Part shown: positions 7,974-16,098 of the stretch, piece by piece | Layout: each line of letters opens with the position of its first letter | Position numbering within the stretch: position 1 is the stretch's first letter | DNA from: Chloroflexota bacterium | GTDB lineage: Bacteria > Chloroflexota > UBA6077 > FW602-bin22 > CADDYW01 | Assembly: GCA_902810745.1 (NCBI GenBank) | Contig: CADDYW010000010.1 | Span: 1-64,000 of the forward strand | Length of the DNA stretch: 64,000 bases | Direction of reading: 5' to 3' | Program-made: the position numbers and the translations under genes | The notes under the pieces: model-generated | Seen by the model: only the letters and a program-made list of their open reading frames with translations | Told to the model about the DNA's origin: nothing | Database searches by the model: none

Positions 7974-10172
7974 TTAGAAAGCCGTAGAGGCAGGGCTCGC
8001 GAGCGACGCAGCCTCCGCGATACCGTCGAGCTCCTCGCGATCACACACGAGAGGCGAGAATGTCAGATCCTGTCCCGGTCCGGTAGAAAGGTCGCTGGCC
8101 ACGTCGTTCGGTAGACGGCCGTAAGCCGCCGACGGCAGGTCGAACATCCTGGTCTTCGAGGAAAGCTGAGCCTGCCAGGCCAGCGCCCGTCGCCGATTGG
8201 CCGGATCGAGGCAGCCGGTCGCGAGCAAGGCGTCAAATGTCTTAGCCACCGACCCGTAGCGTCGATAGATAAACGCCTCGATGCTCTGGAGAAAGCGCTC
8301 TCCCCACAGCCGGGTGACCTGATCCGCCGCGTCCTGGCCAGCCTCGCAGATAGCTTCGGCCCAGCGGCGCGCCCCCATCTGATCGCCGCCAAAGCACGCC
8401 ACGAAGCCATTCAGGGCCTGAGCACGATAGCCAGCCGCGTCCTGGCAGAGACGATGGTAGAGCGCCTCGGTCGCATAGGTCTGACGGGTCATCGCGCGGA
8501 GTGGGCTGGGCGGCTCCCGCTCTAGGTCTGCGTCGAGCCGCTCGTAATACTCGGCCACACGCTGGTGCAGCTTGCCCCATCGGTCCGGTGCCGCGTCGCG
8601 CACGTAGTGCAGCAGAATCTCTCGCACGGCGCGGCGGTAGGTCCAGGCGCCGCCACGACGCTCGACGAATGGCATCTTTCTGAGCCAGTCCACGAGCGCA
8701 ATCGCGTTCTCATCATCTACCACCACCTGGAGCACGTCCACATCGAGGTGGCGTGGTACCGCGGCGGCCAGCGCGACCGCGCGCCGGGCCGGATCGCCGA
8801 GCATTGCAAGAAAATAATCGAGTGCGCTTCGCGAGGGGTCGGCAAGGCACTCCTGACGATCACTCGCGCGCACGGCCATCGTCGCAACCAGAACCGGCAG
8901 GTGCCCAGAAACGTGCTGGATCGTTTTCACCGCTCGATGGTCCAGGATCCAGTGGTGAAGGAGCAGCCCCCGAACCTCCTCGTCGGAGAGTGGTCCAAGG
9001 GGCACTCGCGCAAGAATCGAGTCGAAGCAGCTCCAGGTGGTGCGATCGAGGGGCGTCTGTCCGGCAATGGCCAGGATGGTCGTCCCCGGGAGATCCCCAT
9101 ACTGCCCGTTCAGGATGGAACGGAGCCAGCTATCGAGGAAGGGTGCAGTTCGGTCGTAGCCATCGAAGAACAGGCCAACTGGCCGGACCTCGGCAACGTT
9201 CTGCAGGCAGCGCAAGAAGAGTGGCGTGAGCACCTGGACTGCCCGCCGGAGCGGGCCAATACTGGCCATCGTGGCGAGGAGTGGATCCGGTATCGCGAGA
9301 CTGCGCAGATCAGTCGCCACGTCGTCGTAGTGGTCGTCGTGAAGATCAGCCAGTGGGACAAGCGCAGTCGATCCGATAGTTTCGCGCGGGCCTGCCATCG
9401 CCTCCGGCGGCTGGTCGGCTCGCCAGGGCTGAATTCCACGCCAGTACTGACGGTACCGTCGCAGCTCCTCGTCGAACGCTTCGAAGCGCCATCCCTGCGC
9501 GGCGAGCTGACCCACGATCTGCTCCATGACGTCGACCACGTCCTCGAGAGAGTCATCGGCCCAGACGACGACCCCGCCGGTGCGCCGAAACTCCTCAGCG
9601 TAGCGCTGCAGCAACCAGGTCTTGCCGATGCCGCTCGCGCCAGAGATATTGAAGATGAAACGGCGACGGTCGTCGTCCAGAGAGAGCGTCAGGTTGTGCC
9701 GGAATTCGGCAAGCTCCTTTGCCCTGCCGACGAAGGCGGTCGATCGTCGATAGGTGATGATCTCCGAGGCAGGACCCGACGCTGGCCAGCCGACCCGGCG
9801 CGAGCACGACGATGCGGGCTTCGCGGGGGCCGGACAGCCAGGATCTTCGCTCGCGGCGCCGTCCTCGCCCGTCGGTGATACCGAGCGTGACCGCTCGGCT
9901 GCCCGCTCCCCATCGACGGTCTCCTCGCAGACGGTGGCGGGCTCCAGCTCGTCGCCGGAGCAGAGGATCGCCGTGTACAGCCGCTGACCATCGGTGACCG
10001 GCTGGTCAAGGGCGACCAGCCAGTGAAACTCATCACTCACAAACGGCCAGGAGTAGCGTACCGTGCCGTACTCGCCGTCGAGCACACGGGGACGGTCGAG
10101 CCTCGGGTGCAATCGGACGCGCACCCCTGGCGCGGGGCTCCACGCGCTCCGACGATGCATTCTCTCAGTCAC
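7974..10172 (-). CDS. STAND-type NTPase, N-terminal small beta domain
   Basis: A 732-residue protein. Residues about 15-65 look like a small beta-rich domain, followed by a low-complexity linker to about 135. A STAND/AAA-type NTPase then begins with FVGRAKELAEF, followed by Walker A GASGIGKT (Lys184) and a Walker-B-like strand GLFFDGYDR. A helical region resembling winged-helix and TPR-like arms makes up the C-terminal half. STAND proteins act as signal-dependent switches, including in transcription control and antiphage defence. No effector domain (nuclease, TIR, protease) is recognisable. GTG 10172 is chosen because GAGGGGGAG lies at proper spacing. The ParA-type gene follows on the same strand, so the two may be co-transcribed. 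Confidence 0.8.
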   Translation of the reverse strand: MTERMHRRSAWSPAPGVRVRLHPRLDRPRVLDGEYGTVRYSWPFVSDEFHWLVALDQPVTDGQRLYTAILCSGDELEPATVCEETVDGERAAERSRSVSPTGEDGAASEDPGCPAPAKPASSCSRRVGWPASGPASEIITYRRSTAFVGRAKELAEFRHNLTLSLDDDRRRFIFNISGASGIGKTWLLQRYAEEFRRTGGVVVWADDSLEDVVDVMEQIVGQLAAQGWRFEAFDEELRRYRQYWRGIQPWRADQPPEAMAGPRETIGSTALVPLADLHDDHYDDVATDLRSLAIPDPLLATMASIGPLRRAVQVLTPLFLRCLQNVAEVRPVGLFFDGYDRTAPFLDSWLRSILNGQYGDLPGTTILAIAGQTPLDRTTWSCFDSILARVPLGPLSDEEVRGLLLHHWILDHRAVKTIQHVSGHLPVLVATMAVRASDRQECLADPSRSALDYFLAMLGDPARRAVALAAAVPRHLDVDVLQVVVDDENAIALVDWLRKMPFVERRGGAWTYRRAVREILLHYVRDAAPDRWGKLHQRVAEYYERLDADLEREPPSPLRAMTRQTYATEALYHRLCQDAAGYRAQALNGFVACFGGDQMGARRWAEAICEAGQDAADQVTRLWGERFLQSIEAFIYRRYGSVAKTFDALLATGCLDPANRRRALAWQAQLSSKTRMFDLPSAAYGRLPNDVASDLSTGPGQDLTFSPLVCDREELDGIAEAASLASPASTAF

Positions 10173-10250
10173 TGGTCTCCCCCTCGTCTATCTCCGGCGC
10201 AGTATCGCCAACGCTCGGGTACACGTCTGCTCTCGCTTTCCGTAACCATA

Positions 10251-10270
10251 GCGTTTTCTTACTTAAACGC
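10251..10270. promoter_or_regulatory. Inverted repeat GCGTTT-N8-AAACGC in a divergent promoter region
   Basis: A 6-8-6 inverted repeat lies about 80 bp upstream of the STAND gene start and about 50 bp upstream of the citrate synthase -35 box. Its AT-rich surroundings suggest an operator or promoter element for the minus-strand gene. The binding protein is unknown. Confidence 0.3.
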
Positions 10271-10318
10271 GCATAAGAATCGGGAGGAATTCCGGGGTCG
10301 CCGGTGGATTGGCCGGCC

Positions 10319-10346
10319 TTGACAGTTCCGGGTAGCTCTCTATACT
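10319..10346 (+). promoter_or_regulatory. Sigma-70 promoter of the citrate synthase gene
   Basis: TTGACA (10319-10324), a 16-bp spacer and TATACT (10341-10346) form a near-consensus promoter. Transcription should begin around 10353, leaving a leader of about 60 bases before ATG 10412. Confidence 0.8.
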
Positions 10347-10411
10347 GACCAACGGTCGAAGCCCCGAACGTGGCGTGTCGTTTGTTTCGGGCCCACTCGC
10401 AGGAGAATGCT

Positions 10412-11572
10412 ATGCCTCAAGTCACTCCGGAGATCCCCGGTCTGGTGCGTGGCCTCGAGGGGATTATCGCCGCGCCGACCGCTATCTGCGACCTCGACGG
10501 TGTCAACGGTCGGCTGGCCTACTGTGGTTACGACATCGAGGACCTCGCGCGCCATTCTACTTTTGAAGAAGTCGTCTACCTGCTCTGGAACGGTGAGCTG
10601 CCGACGCGCGAGCAGCTCGGCACGCACCAGCGGGCCCTCGTCGCCGCTCGCGCGATCCCCGAGCCCCTGATCGCGGCGATGCGGCTCTACCCGAAGCCAG
10701 CCGTCTCGATGGCTGCGCTCCGGGCAGCCGTCGCGCAGCTCGGGCTGTACGACACGGAGGCCGAGGACGTCTCGGCCGAGGCACAACGTCGAATCGCGCT
10801 GCGCCTGACCGCGCAGATGCCGACCATCGTCGCGGCCTACCAGCGCATCCAGCTCGATCAGCCAGTCATTCCTCCGCGCCCTGATCTGGGCCACGCGGCG
10901 AATTTCCTGTACATGCTCACGGGTGAGGAGCCCGATCCCCGTGATTCGCGCGCGCTTGATACAACGTTGATCCTCTACGCCGAGCACGAGATGAACGCCT
11001 CATCCTTTGCCGCCCGCGTCGCAGCATCGACGCTTTCCGACGTCTATTCGGCCGTCACGGCGGGCATCGCGACGATCAAGGGGCCACTCCACGGTGGAGC
11101 CGGCGAGGCGGTGATGCGAACGCTCGAGGAGATCGGCTCGATCGACAACCTCGAGCCCTTCGTCATGCAGGCCCTGGCCGCCAAGCGCCGCTTCATGGGA
11201 TTTGGCCACCGCGTCTACAAATCGGGCGACCCACGTGCCCGCATCTTGATGAGCATGGCAGAAGAGGTTTGTGCGCGGCACGGCGACGAGAAGTGGTATC
11301 GACTGTCGCGTGGGCTGCACGAGATCGTGTACCGAGAGAAGCGACTGCTGCCCAACGTCGACTTCTATTCAGCAGCGCTCCTGCGCGCGATGGGCATACC
11401 AATGGAGCTAAACGTGCCCATTATCACGATCGCCCGCATCGCCGGCTGGACCGCCCAGCTCTTCGAGCAGTACGCGGACAATCGTCTGTTCCGACCGCGC
11501 GCCGCCTACATCGGTCACGGCCGTCGGGAATACACGCCGCTCGAGCAGCGTAACCCTGGCAACTCGCGATGA
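10412..11572 (+). CDS. Citrate synthase family protein (citrate or 2-methylcitrate synthase)
   Basis: A 386-residue type of citrate synthase that condenses acetyl-CoA (or propionyl-CoA) with oxaloacetate. The catalytic triad is visible: His227 (GPLHGG), His266 (MGFGHRVY) and Asp317 (NVDFYSA). The short, roughly 380-residue form is typical of Gram-positive, archaeal and Chloroflexi enzymes. ATG 10412 follows AGGAGA. The next genes are aconitase and a PrpF-family isomerase, so a role in a methylcitrate-type pathway is possible; sequence alone does not separate CS from PrpC. Confidence 0.9.
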   Translation: MPQVTPEIPGLVRGLEGIIAAPTAICDLDGVNGRLAYCGYDIEDLARHSTFEEVVYLLWNGELPTREQLGTHQRALVAARAIPEPLIAAMRLYPKPAVSMAALRAAVAQLGLYDTEAEDVSAEAQRRIALRLTAQMPTIVAAYQRIQLDQPVIPPRPDLGHAANFLYMLTGEEPDPRDSRALDTTLILYAEHEMNASSFAARVAASTLSDVYSAVTAGIATIKGPLHGGAGEAVMRTLEEIGSIDNLEPFVMQALAAKRRFMGFGHRVYKSGDPRARILMSMAEEVCARHGDEKWYRLSRGLHEIVYREKRLLPNVDFYSAALLRAMGIPMELNVPIITIARIAGWTAQLFEQYADNRLFRPRAAYIGHGRREYTPLEQRNPGNSR

Positions 11573-11584
11573 TCGGGGGACGCT

Positions 11585-11721
11585 CACCACAGAGACACAG
11601 AGAAGACGCGGAGAACGCGGAGTGGAGATGAGAGTCCTGACCCTTTGGTCCGCCCAGCCCGACACGCCAGAATCCCAGGCATCTCCGCGTTCTCGGTGTG
11701 ACCTCTGTGCCTCTGCGGTGG
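11585..11721. repeat. CACAGAGACACAGAG-type long inverted repeat
   Basis: The left arm (11585-11622, beginning CACCACAGAGACACAGAG) and right arm (11683-11721) are imperfect inverted copies of about 38 bp around a 60-bp loop. The element lies 12 bp after the citrate synthase stop and would form a strong RNA hairpin. A diverged second copy is at 28035-28135. Similar purine-rich hairpin repeats are scattered through many environmental bacterial genomes. Confidence 0.7.
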
Positions 11722-11788
11722 ACGCACCCCGGTCGAATCTTCCGAGATGACGCTGCACAAGAGTGACGTAGTGGGGAGCGACGGAGAG

Positions 11789-13729
11789 ATGGGACAATCA
11801 CTCGTCGAGAAGCTAATCGACGCGCATCTCGTCGAGGGCGGCGCACATCCCGGCGACGAGATCGCACTCCGCATCGACCAGGTCCTCCTCCAGGATGCGA
11901 CCGGCGCGATGGCGTTCCTCTGCTTTGAAGCGATGGGGCTGGAGCGTGTTCGGCCGCGGGTGGTCGTCCAGTACGCCGATCACCAGACGCTCCAGAATGA
12001 CGGTCGCCACAGCGATGACCATCGCTTCCTCGAGAGCGCCTGTCGAAAGTTCGGAGCGTATTATGCCAAGCCGGGTGTCGGTATCTGCCACGTCGTCCAC
12101 CTCGAGCAGTTCTCCATCCCCGGCGAGTCGATCCTGGGTAGCGATAGCCACACCCCGCACCTGGGGGCCGTGGCAATGCTGGCCATCGGGGCGGGCGGCA
12201 TCGACGTGGCGGTCGCGATGGGCGGTGGTCCCTACGTCCTGCCTCGACCAAGCGTCGTGCGGGTCAACCTCGTTGGCCAGCTTCGCCCGTGGAGCACGGC
12301 AAAGGACGTTATCCTGGAGCTCCTTCGGCGTCTGACCGTCAAAGGTGGCATCGGCAAGGCCTTCGAATACGCCGGACCGGGCGTCGCCACGCTGAGCGTT
12401 CCGGAGCGGGCGACCATCGCGAACATGGGCACCGAGCTTGGTCTGACGTGCTCGGTCTTCCCGAGCGATGACCAGACCCGCGATTATTTTCGACGGCTCG
12501 GACGCCTCGGCGACTGGCGTCCGTTCGGGGCGGATCCCGATGCACACTATGACGATGAGATGACGTTGGATCTGGGATCGATCGAGCCGCTCGTGGCGTG
12601 TCCAAGCCAGCCCGATGCGGTCGTACCGATCGCGGAGGTTGCTGGGACGCCGATCCAGCAGGTGATCGTCGGTTCCTGCACGAATAGCTCGTATCACGAC
12701 CTGGCCGCCGTTGCGAAGCTCCTGCGCGGTCGTCAGGTCCACCCACGCGTAAGCTGCGTCATTTTTCCCGGCAGCTTCGAATCGACGGTTGAGCTGGCGC
12801 GCAACGGCTACGTCGCCGATCTGATGGCTGCAGGCGCGGTCGTCTCCGAGGCGACCTGCGGCGCCTGCCCCGGCTACGTTCACGTTCCGGCCGAGGGCAC
12901 GCGGAGCCTGCGCACCTTCAACCGCAACTTTCGCGGCCGGAGCGGCCTGCGCGACGACCAGGTCTACCTGTGCAGTCCCGAGGTTGCAGCCGCTTCGGCG
13001 CTGACCGGCCAGATCACGGATCCACGAACGTTGGATCTGCCCGCGCCGGGCGTCGAGCTACCGGACAAGCTCTCGGCGAATCATCTCCTGATCGTCGCCC
13101 CTCCCGCGGATGGCACAAGCGAGAAGCTTACCAAGGGTTCCAACATCGCGGCCGTTCCCCTCGGCCGGCCCTTCGGCCAGCGTCTCGAGGCCGAGGTCGT
13201 CATCCAGCTTGGCGATAAGATCTCGACCGACGACATCACGCCCGCTGGCGCCGAGGCAATCACGTTTCGAACCAACGTCCCGAAGCTTGCCGAGTTCGTG
13301 TTTCGCCGGGTCGAGCCGGACTTCGTTCGACGGGCGAGAGCGGCCGGCGAGAGTATCATCGTCGCGGGTGAAGCGTACGGACAGGGCTCCTCGCGCGAGC
13401 ACGCGGCGATTGCGCCGATGTACCTTGGCGTGCGCGCGGTGATCGCAAAGTCGCTGGCACGGATCCATCGCGCCAATCTGATCAACTGGGGTATTCTGCC
13501 ACTCGAGTTCGTCGATCCTGCCGAGTACGACACGATTCGGGTCGGCGACCGCCTTGCCATCGTCGACCTGCCGGAGCAGCTCGGGCGCGGCGAGATCGTC
13601 GAGGTTCAGAACCAGAGAACCGGCGCGCGAATTCGCTGCCGAGCCAGCCTCACCGCGCGGGAGCGCGCAACCGTCCTGGCGGGAGGACTGCTCGCCTACA
13701 CGAAGCAGCACTCCAGCGGCCCGAGGTGA
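11789..13729 (+). CDS. Aconitate hydratase
   Basis: Iron-sulfur hydro-lyase interconverting citrate and isocitrate through cis-aconitate. The cluster cysteines are Cys297 (VGSCTNSS) and Cys357/Cys360 (ATCGACPGY). The swivel domain shows GDKISTDDITPAG and GQGSSREHAAI. At 646 residues it is the shorter, clostridial/archaeal-type aconitase, not the ~890-residue AcnA or the AcnD of 2-methylcitrate dehydration. The start at 11789 gives MGQSLVEKLIDAHL, which matches the usual family N-terminus, and has GGGGAG/GGAGAG upstream. An in-frame ATG at 11747 would add 14 unconserved residues. It overlaps no other gene and is followed 4 bases later by the PrpF-family gene. Confidence 0.93.
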   Translation: MGQSLVEKLIDAHLVEGGAHPGDEIALRIDQVLLQDATGAMAFLCFEAMGLERVRPRVVVQYADHQTLQNDGRHSDDHRFLESACRKFGAYYAKPGVGICHVVHLEQFSIPGESILGSDSHTPHLGAVAMLAIGAGGIDVAVAMGGGPYVLPRPSVVRVNLVGQLRPWSTAKDVILELLRRLTVKGGIGKAFEYAGPGVATLSVPERATIANMGTELGLTCSVFPSDDQTRDYFRRLGRLGDWRPFGADPDAHYDDEMTLDLGSIEPLVACPSQPDAVVPIAEVAGTPIQQVIVGSCTNSSYHDLAAVAKLLRGRQVHPRVSCVIFPGSFESTVELARNGYVADLMAAGAVVSEATCGACPGYVHVPAEGTRSLRTFNRNFRGRSGLRDDQVYLCSPEVAAASALTGQITDPRTLDLPAPGVELPDKLSANHLLIVAPPADGTSEKLTKGSNIAAVPLGRPFGQRLEAEVVIQLGDKISTDDITPAGAEAITFRTNVPKLAEFVFRRVEPDFVRRARAAGESIIVAGEAYGQGSSREHAAIAPMYLGVRAVIAKSLARIHRANLINWGILPLEFVDPAEYDTIRVGDRLAIVDLPEQLGRGEIVEVQNQRTGARIRCRASLTARERATVLAGGLLAYTKQHSSGPR

Positions 13730-13733
13730 TCAG

Positions 13734-14891
13734 GTGCAAGCGAAGATTCGTTCGGTTTTTATGCGTGGCGGGACAAGCCGGGCCCTCTTCTTTCGGAGCG
13801 ACGATCTTCCGGCCGATCCGGCGCAGCGCGATCGCATCTTTCTCGCCGCGCTCGGCAGCCCGGATCCGTACGGGCGCCAGCTCGATGGGCTTGGCGGAGG
13901 GTACTCATCGACCAGCAAGATTGCGATCATCTCCCCGGGCAGTCGGCCGGGCGTCGACGTCGACTATACCTTCGCGCAGGTCGAGGTTACCCGGCCGCGG
14001 GTCGATTATCGCGGCAACTGCGGAAATATCTCGTCGGCCGTCGGTCCGTACGCGATCGACGAGGGGCTCGTGCCGTCGATCGTCGAACCAGTCACGATCG
14101 TTACCATCTTCAACACCAACACTGGCAAGTGCATCGTCGCCCACGTCCCCGTCGAAGATCACCAGGCCGCGGTCGAAGGAGACTTCGGGCTGGATGGCGT
14201 ACCCGGGAGCGGCGCCAGGATCCAGCTCGATTTCCTCGACCCGGGTGGCGCGGTCACCGGGCGGCTACTCCCGACCGGCCAGGCACAGGATGATCTGGAG
14301 GTGCCCGGCCTGGGCCTGATTCGAGCCTCGCTCGTCGATGCAACCAATCCCATGGTCTTTGTCCGAGCAGCCGATCTTGGCCTGACTGGCACGGAGAGCC
14401 CGGCGGCCATCGATGCCGACGCGACGCGCTCGGCCACGCTGGAGAGGATTCGGGCGGCTGCCGCGGTGCGGATGGGGATCGCGCCTGACGTGATGACCGC
14501 GACCGAACAGAGCCCGGCTGTCCCGAAAATCGCCGTCGTTGGTCCACCACGCGACTACGTCGACATCTCCGGACGGGCGATTGCCGGCCCGGCCGTCGAT
14601 CTGGTCGCGCTGGTCATCTCCATGGGAAAGGCCCATCGAGCCTTCGCGCTCACCGCGGCGATGTGCCTGGCCGTCGCCGCGCACGTACCCGGCACCGTCG
14701 TCGCCGAGGCGGCGCGGCCACTGGCGCCGGGACAGAACGTGCGCATCGGCCATCCATCGGGTATCCTACCCATTGCCGCCACTGTCGAGGCAAGAGCCGG
14801 CAGCTACCACGCGGTCAAGACGAGCGTGTACCGTACTGCTCGGCGGCTCATGGAGGGGTGGGTCCGGATCCCGGGCAGCATCCTGTCGTGA
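13734..14891 (+). CDS. PrpF-family (2-methylaconitate isomerase-like) protein
   Basis: A 385-residue diaminopimelate-epimerase-fold protein of the PrpF/AcnD-accessory family. Visible family segments are VFMRGGTSRALFF at the N-terminus, GGGYSSTSKIAI, DYRGNCGNISSAVGP, NTNTGK and the C-terminal GQNVRIGHPSG. PrpF isomerises trans- to cis-2-methylaconitate; relatives act as 4-oxalomesaconate or itaconate-type isomerases. GTG 13734 follows GAGGTGAT, 4 bases after the aconitase stop, so the two are translationally linked. This pairing suggests isomerisation of an aconitate-like metabolite. The exact substrate cannot be told. Confidence 0.88.
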   Translation: MQAKIRSVFMRGGTSRALFFRSDDLPADPAQRDRIFLAALGSPDPYGRQLDGLGGGYSSTSKIAIISPGSRPGVDVDYTFAQVEVTRPRVDYRGNCGNISSAVGPYAIDEGLVPSIVEPVTIVTIFNTNTGKCIVAHVPVEDHQAAVEGDFGLDGVPGSGARIQLDFLDPGGAVTGRLLPTGQAQDDLEVPGLGLIRASLVDATNPMVFVRAADLGLTGTESPAAIDADATRSATLERIRAAAAVRMGIAPDVMTATEQSPAVPKIAVVGPPRDYVDISGRAIAGPAVDLVALVISMGKAHRAFALTAAMCLAVAAHVPGTVVAEAARPLAPGQNVRIGHPSGILPIAATVEARAGSYHAVKTSVYRTARRLMEGWVRIPGSILS

Positions 14892-15045
14892 TCTCGGCGC
14901 GCAACGCCCGGGATGCGCGCCGGAGACAACGCTGCTCTGCCAGATCGACCGAGCGCATCGCACCTGAAGGCGCGGAGTTTCGTTCTGCGATTACCCGGGA
15001 ACGTGGAGAAGGTTCTATTTCGAACGCAATCCGAGGGTTACCAAC

Positions 15046-16080
15046 GTGAAGAAGCTGAATCTGCCACTTCTGCCGACGACGGTCGTCGGCTCGCACGGCA
15101 AGCCAAGCTGGTGGACCGCTGGCGTTCGGCTCTGGGAATCGGGCCAGTGGGGGCCTGCCGATCTGGAGGAGATGCTCAGCCACGCGGTCGACGTCGCCAT
15201 TCGCGACATGGAAGACGCGGGCATCGACGCGATCACGGACGGAGAGATGCGACGTCTCGACGGGTACGTCGATAGCTACTACGCGATCATTCAGGGGATC
15301 GAGGCGATTCCGGTCGCTCGCAAGGATGGTCCCTGGGGATACGACCAGCAGACTCGCTATCGCGCCGTCGGCGTGATCCAGACCCCGCCAGGCGGCCTGG
15401 GAATCGTGAAAGAGTTTGAGTACGCCCGGACACGCACCCAAAAGGTTCTCAAGGCAACCTGCGCCGGTCCACTCACGTTCGCCTCGCGCATCCAACCTGG
15501 AGCTGGCTACGAAAACGTCGTTCAGATCGCCGAGCGGTTCGCCGAGGTCATCAACCAGGAGCTGAAGGCGCTGGTCGCGGCGGGCGCGGAGTGGGTTCAG
15601 ATCGACGAGCCGGCGCGGGGAAACGTCAGCGGCGAGGAGATGGCTCGCCTGTTCAACCTGGCAACCGAGGGCGTCGACGCCAAGCTCGGGTTCCACATCT
15701 GCTTCGGGAACCGCAACGGGCGCGCTCGGTTCAAGCGGAGCTACCGCCCGTACTTCCCGGGCATTCTCGAGGCTCGCGCGCACCAGTTCGTGCTCGAGTT
15801 CGCCAGCCGCGAGATGGCCGAGCTGGATCTCTGGCGCACCTACAACGACGGACGCGAGCTCGGCGCGGGGGTGATCGACGTCAAATCGTTCTACATCGAG
15901 ACACCCGAGGACGTTGCCGAGCGGGTCCGCGCCGTGCTGCAGGTCTGCCCACCGGATAAGCTCTACCTCTGCCCTGATTGCGGCTTCGGCTGGAGCCCGA
16001 ATAATATGTGCACGGCGAAGCTCCGTTCTCTCGCCGCGGGCGCCCGAATCGTCCGAGCCGAGCTTGGCGTGACGGATTAG
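15046..16080 (+). CDS. MetE C-terminal-type (core-MetE) methyltransferase family protein
   Basis: A 344-residue TIM-barrel protein resembling only the catalytic C-terminal half of cobalamin-independent methionine synthase. Zinc-ligand candidates are His217 and Cys219 (GFHICFGN) and Cys312 (CPDCGFGWSP). QIDEPA matches the substrate-binding segment and PTTVVGSHG the N-terminal strand. Proteins of this short class lack the folate-binding N-terminal barrel, and some take methyl groups from corrinoid carriers. It may make methionine or act on another thiol. GTG 15046 follows CGAGGG with a 9-base gap. It is 154 bp after the PrpF-family gene, on the same strand. Confidence 0.8.
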   Translation: MKKLNLPLLPTTVVGSHGKPSWWTAGVRLWESGQWGPADLEEMLSHAVDVAIRDMEDAGIDAITDGEMRRLDGYVDSYYAIIQGIEAIPVARKDGPWGYDQQTRYRAVGVIQTPPGGLGIVKEFEYARTRTQKVLKATCAGPLTFASRIQPGAGYENVVQIAERFAEVINQELKALVAAGAEWVQIDEPARGNVSGEEMARLFNLATEGVDAKLGFHICFGNRNGRARFKRSYRPYFPGILEARAHQFVLEFASREMAELDLWRTYNDGRELGAGVIDVKSFYIETPEDVAERVRAVLQVCPPDKLYLCPDCGFGWSPNNMCTAKLRSLAAGARIVRAELGVTD

Positions 16081-16098
16081 AAACCTGGCCTCGGATCG

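Noticed and set aside
10412-14891. Naming the trio prpC-acnD-prpF
   Set aside because: The aconitase has 646 residues and the short-type architecture, not AcnD, and prpB is absent. Only the PrpF-family membership is safe.
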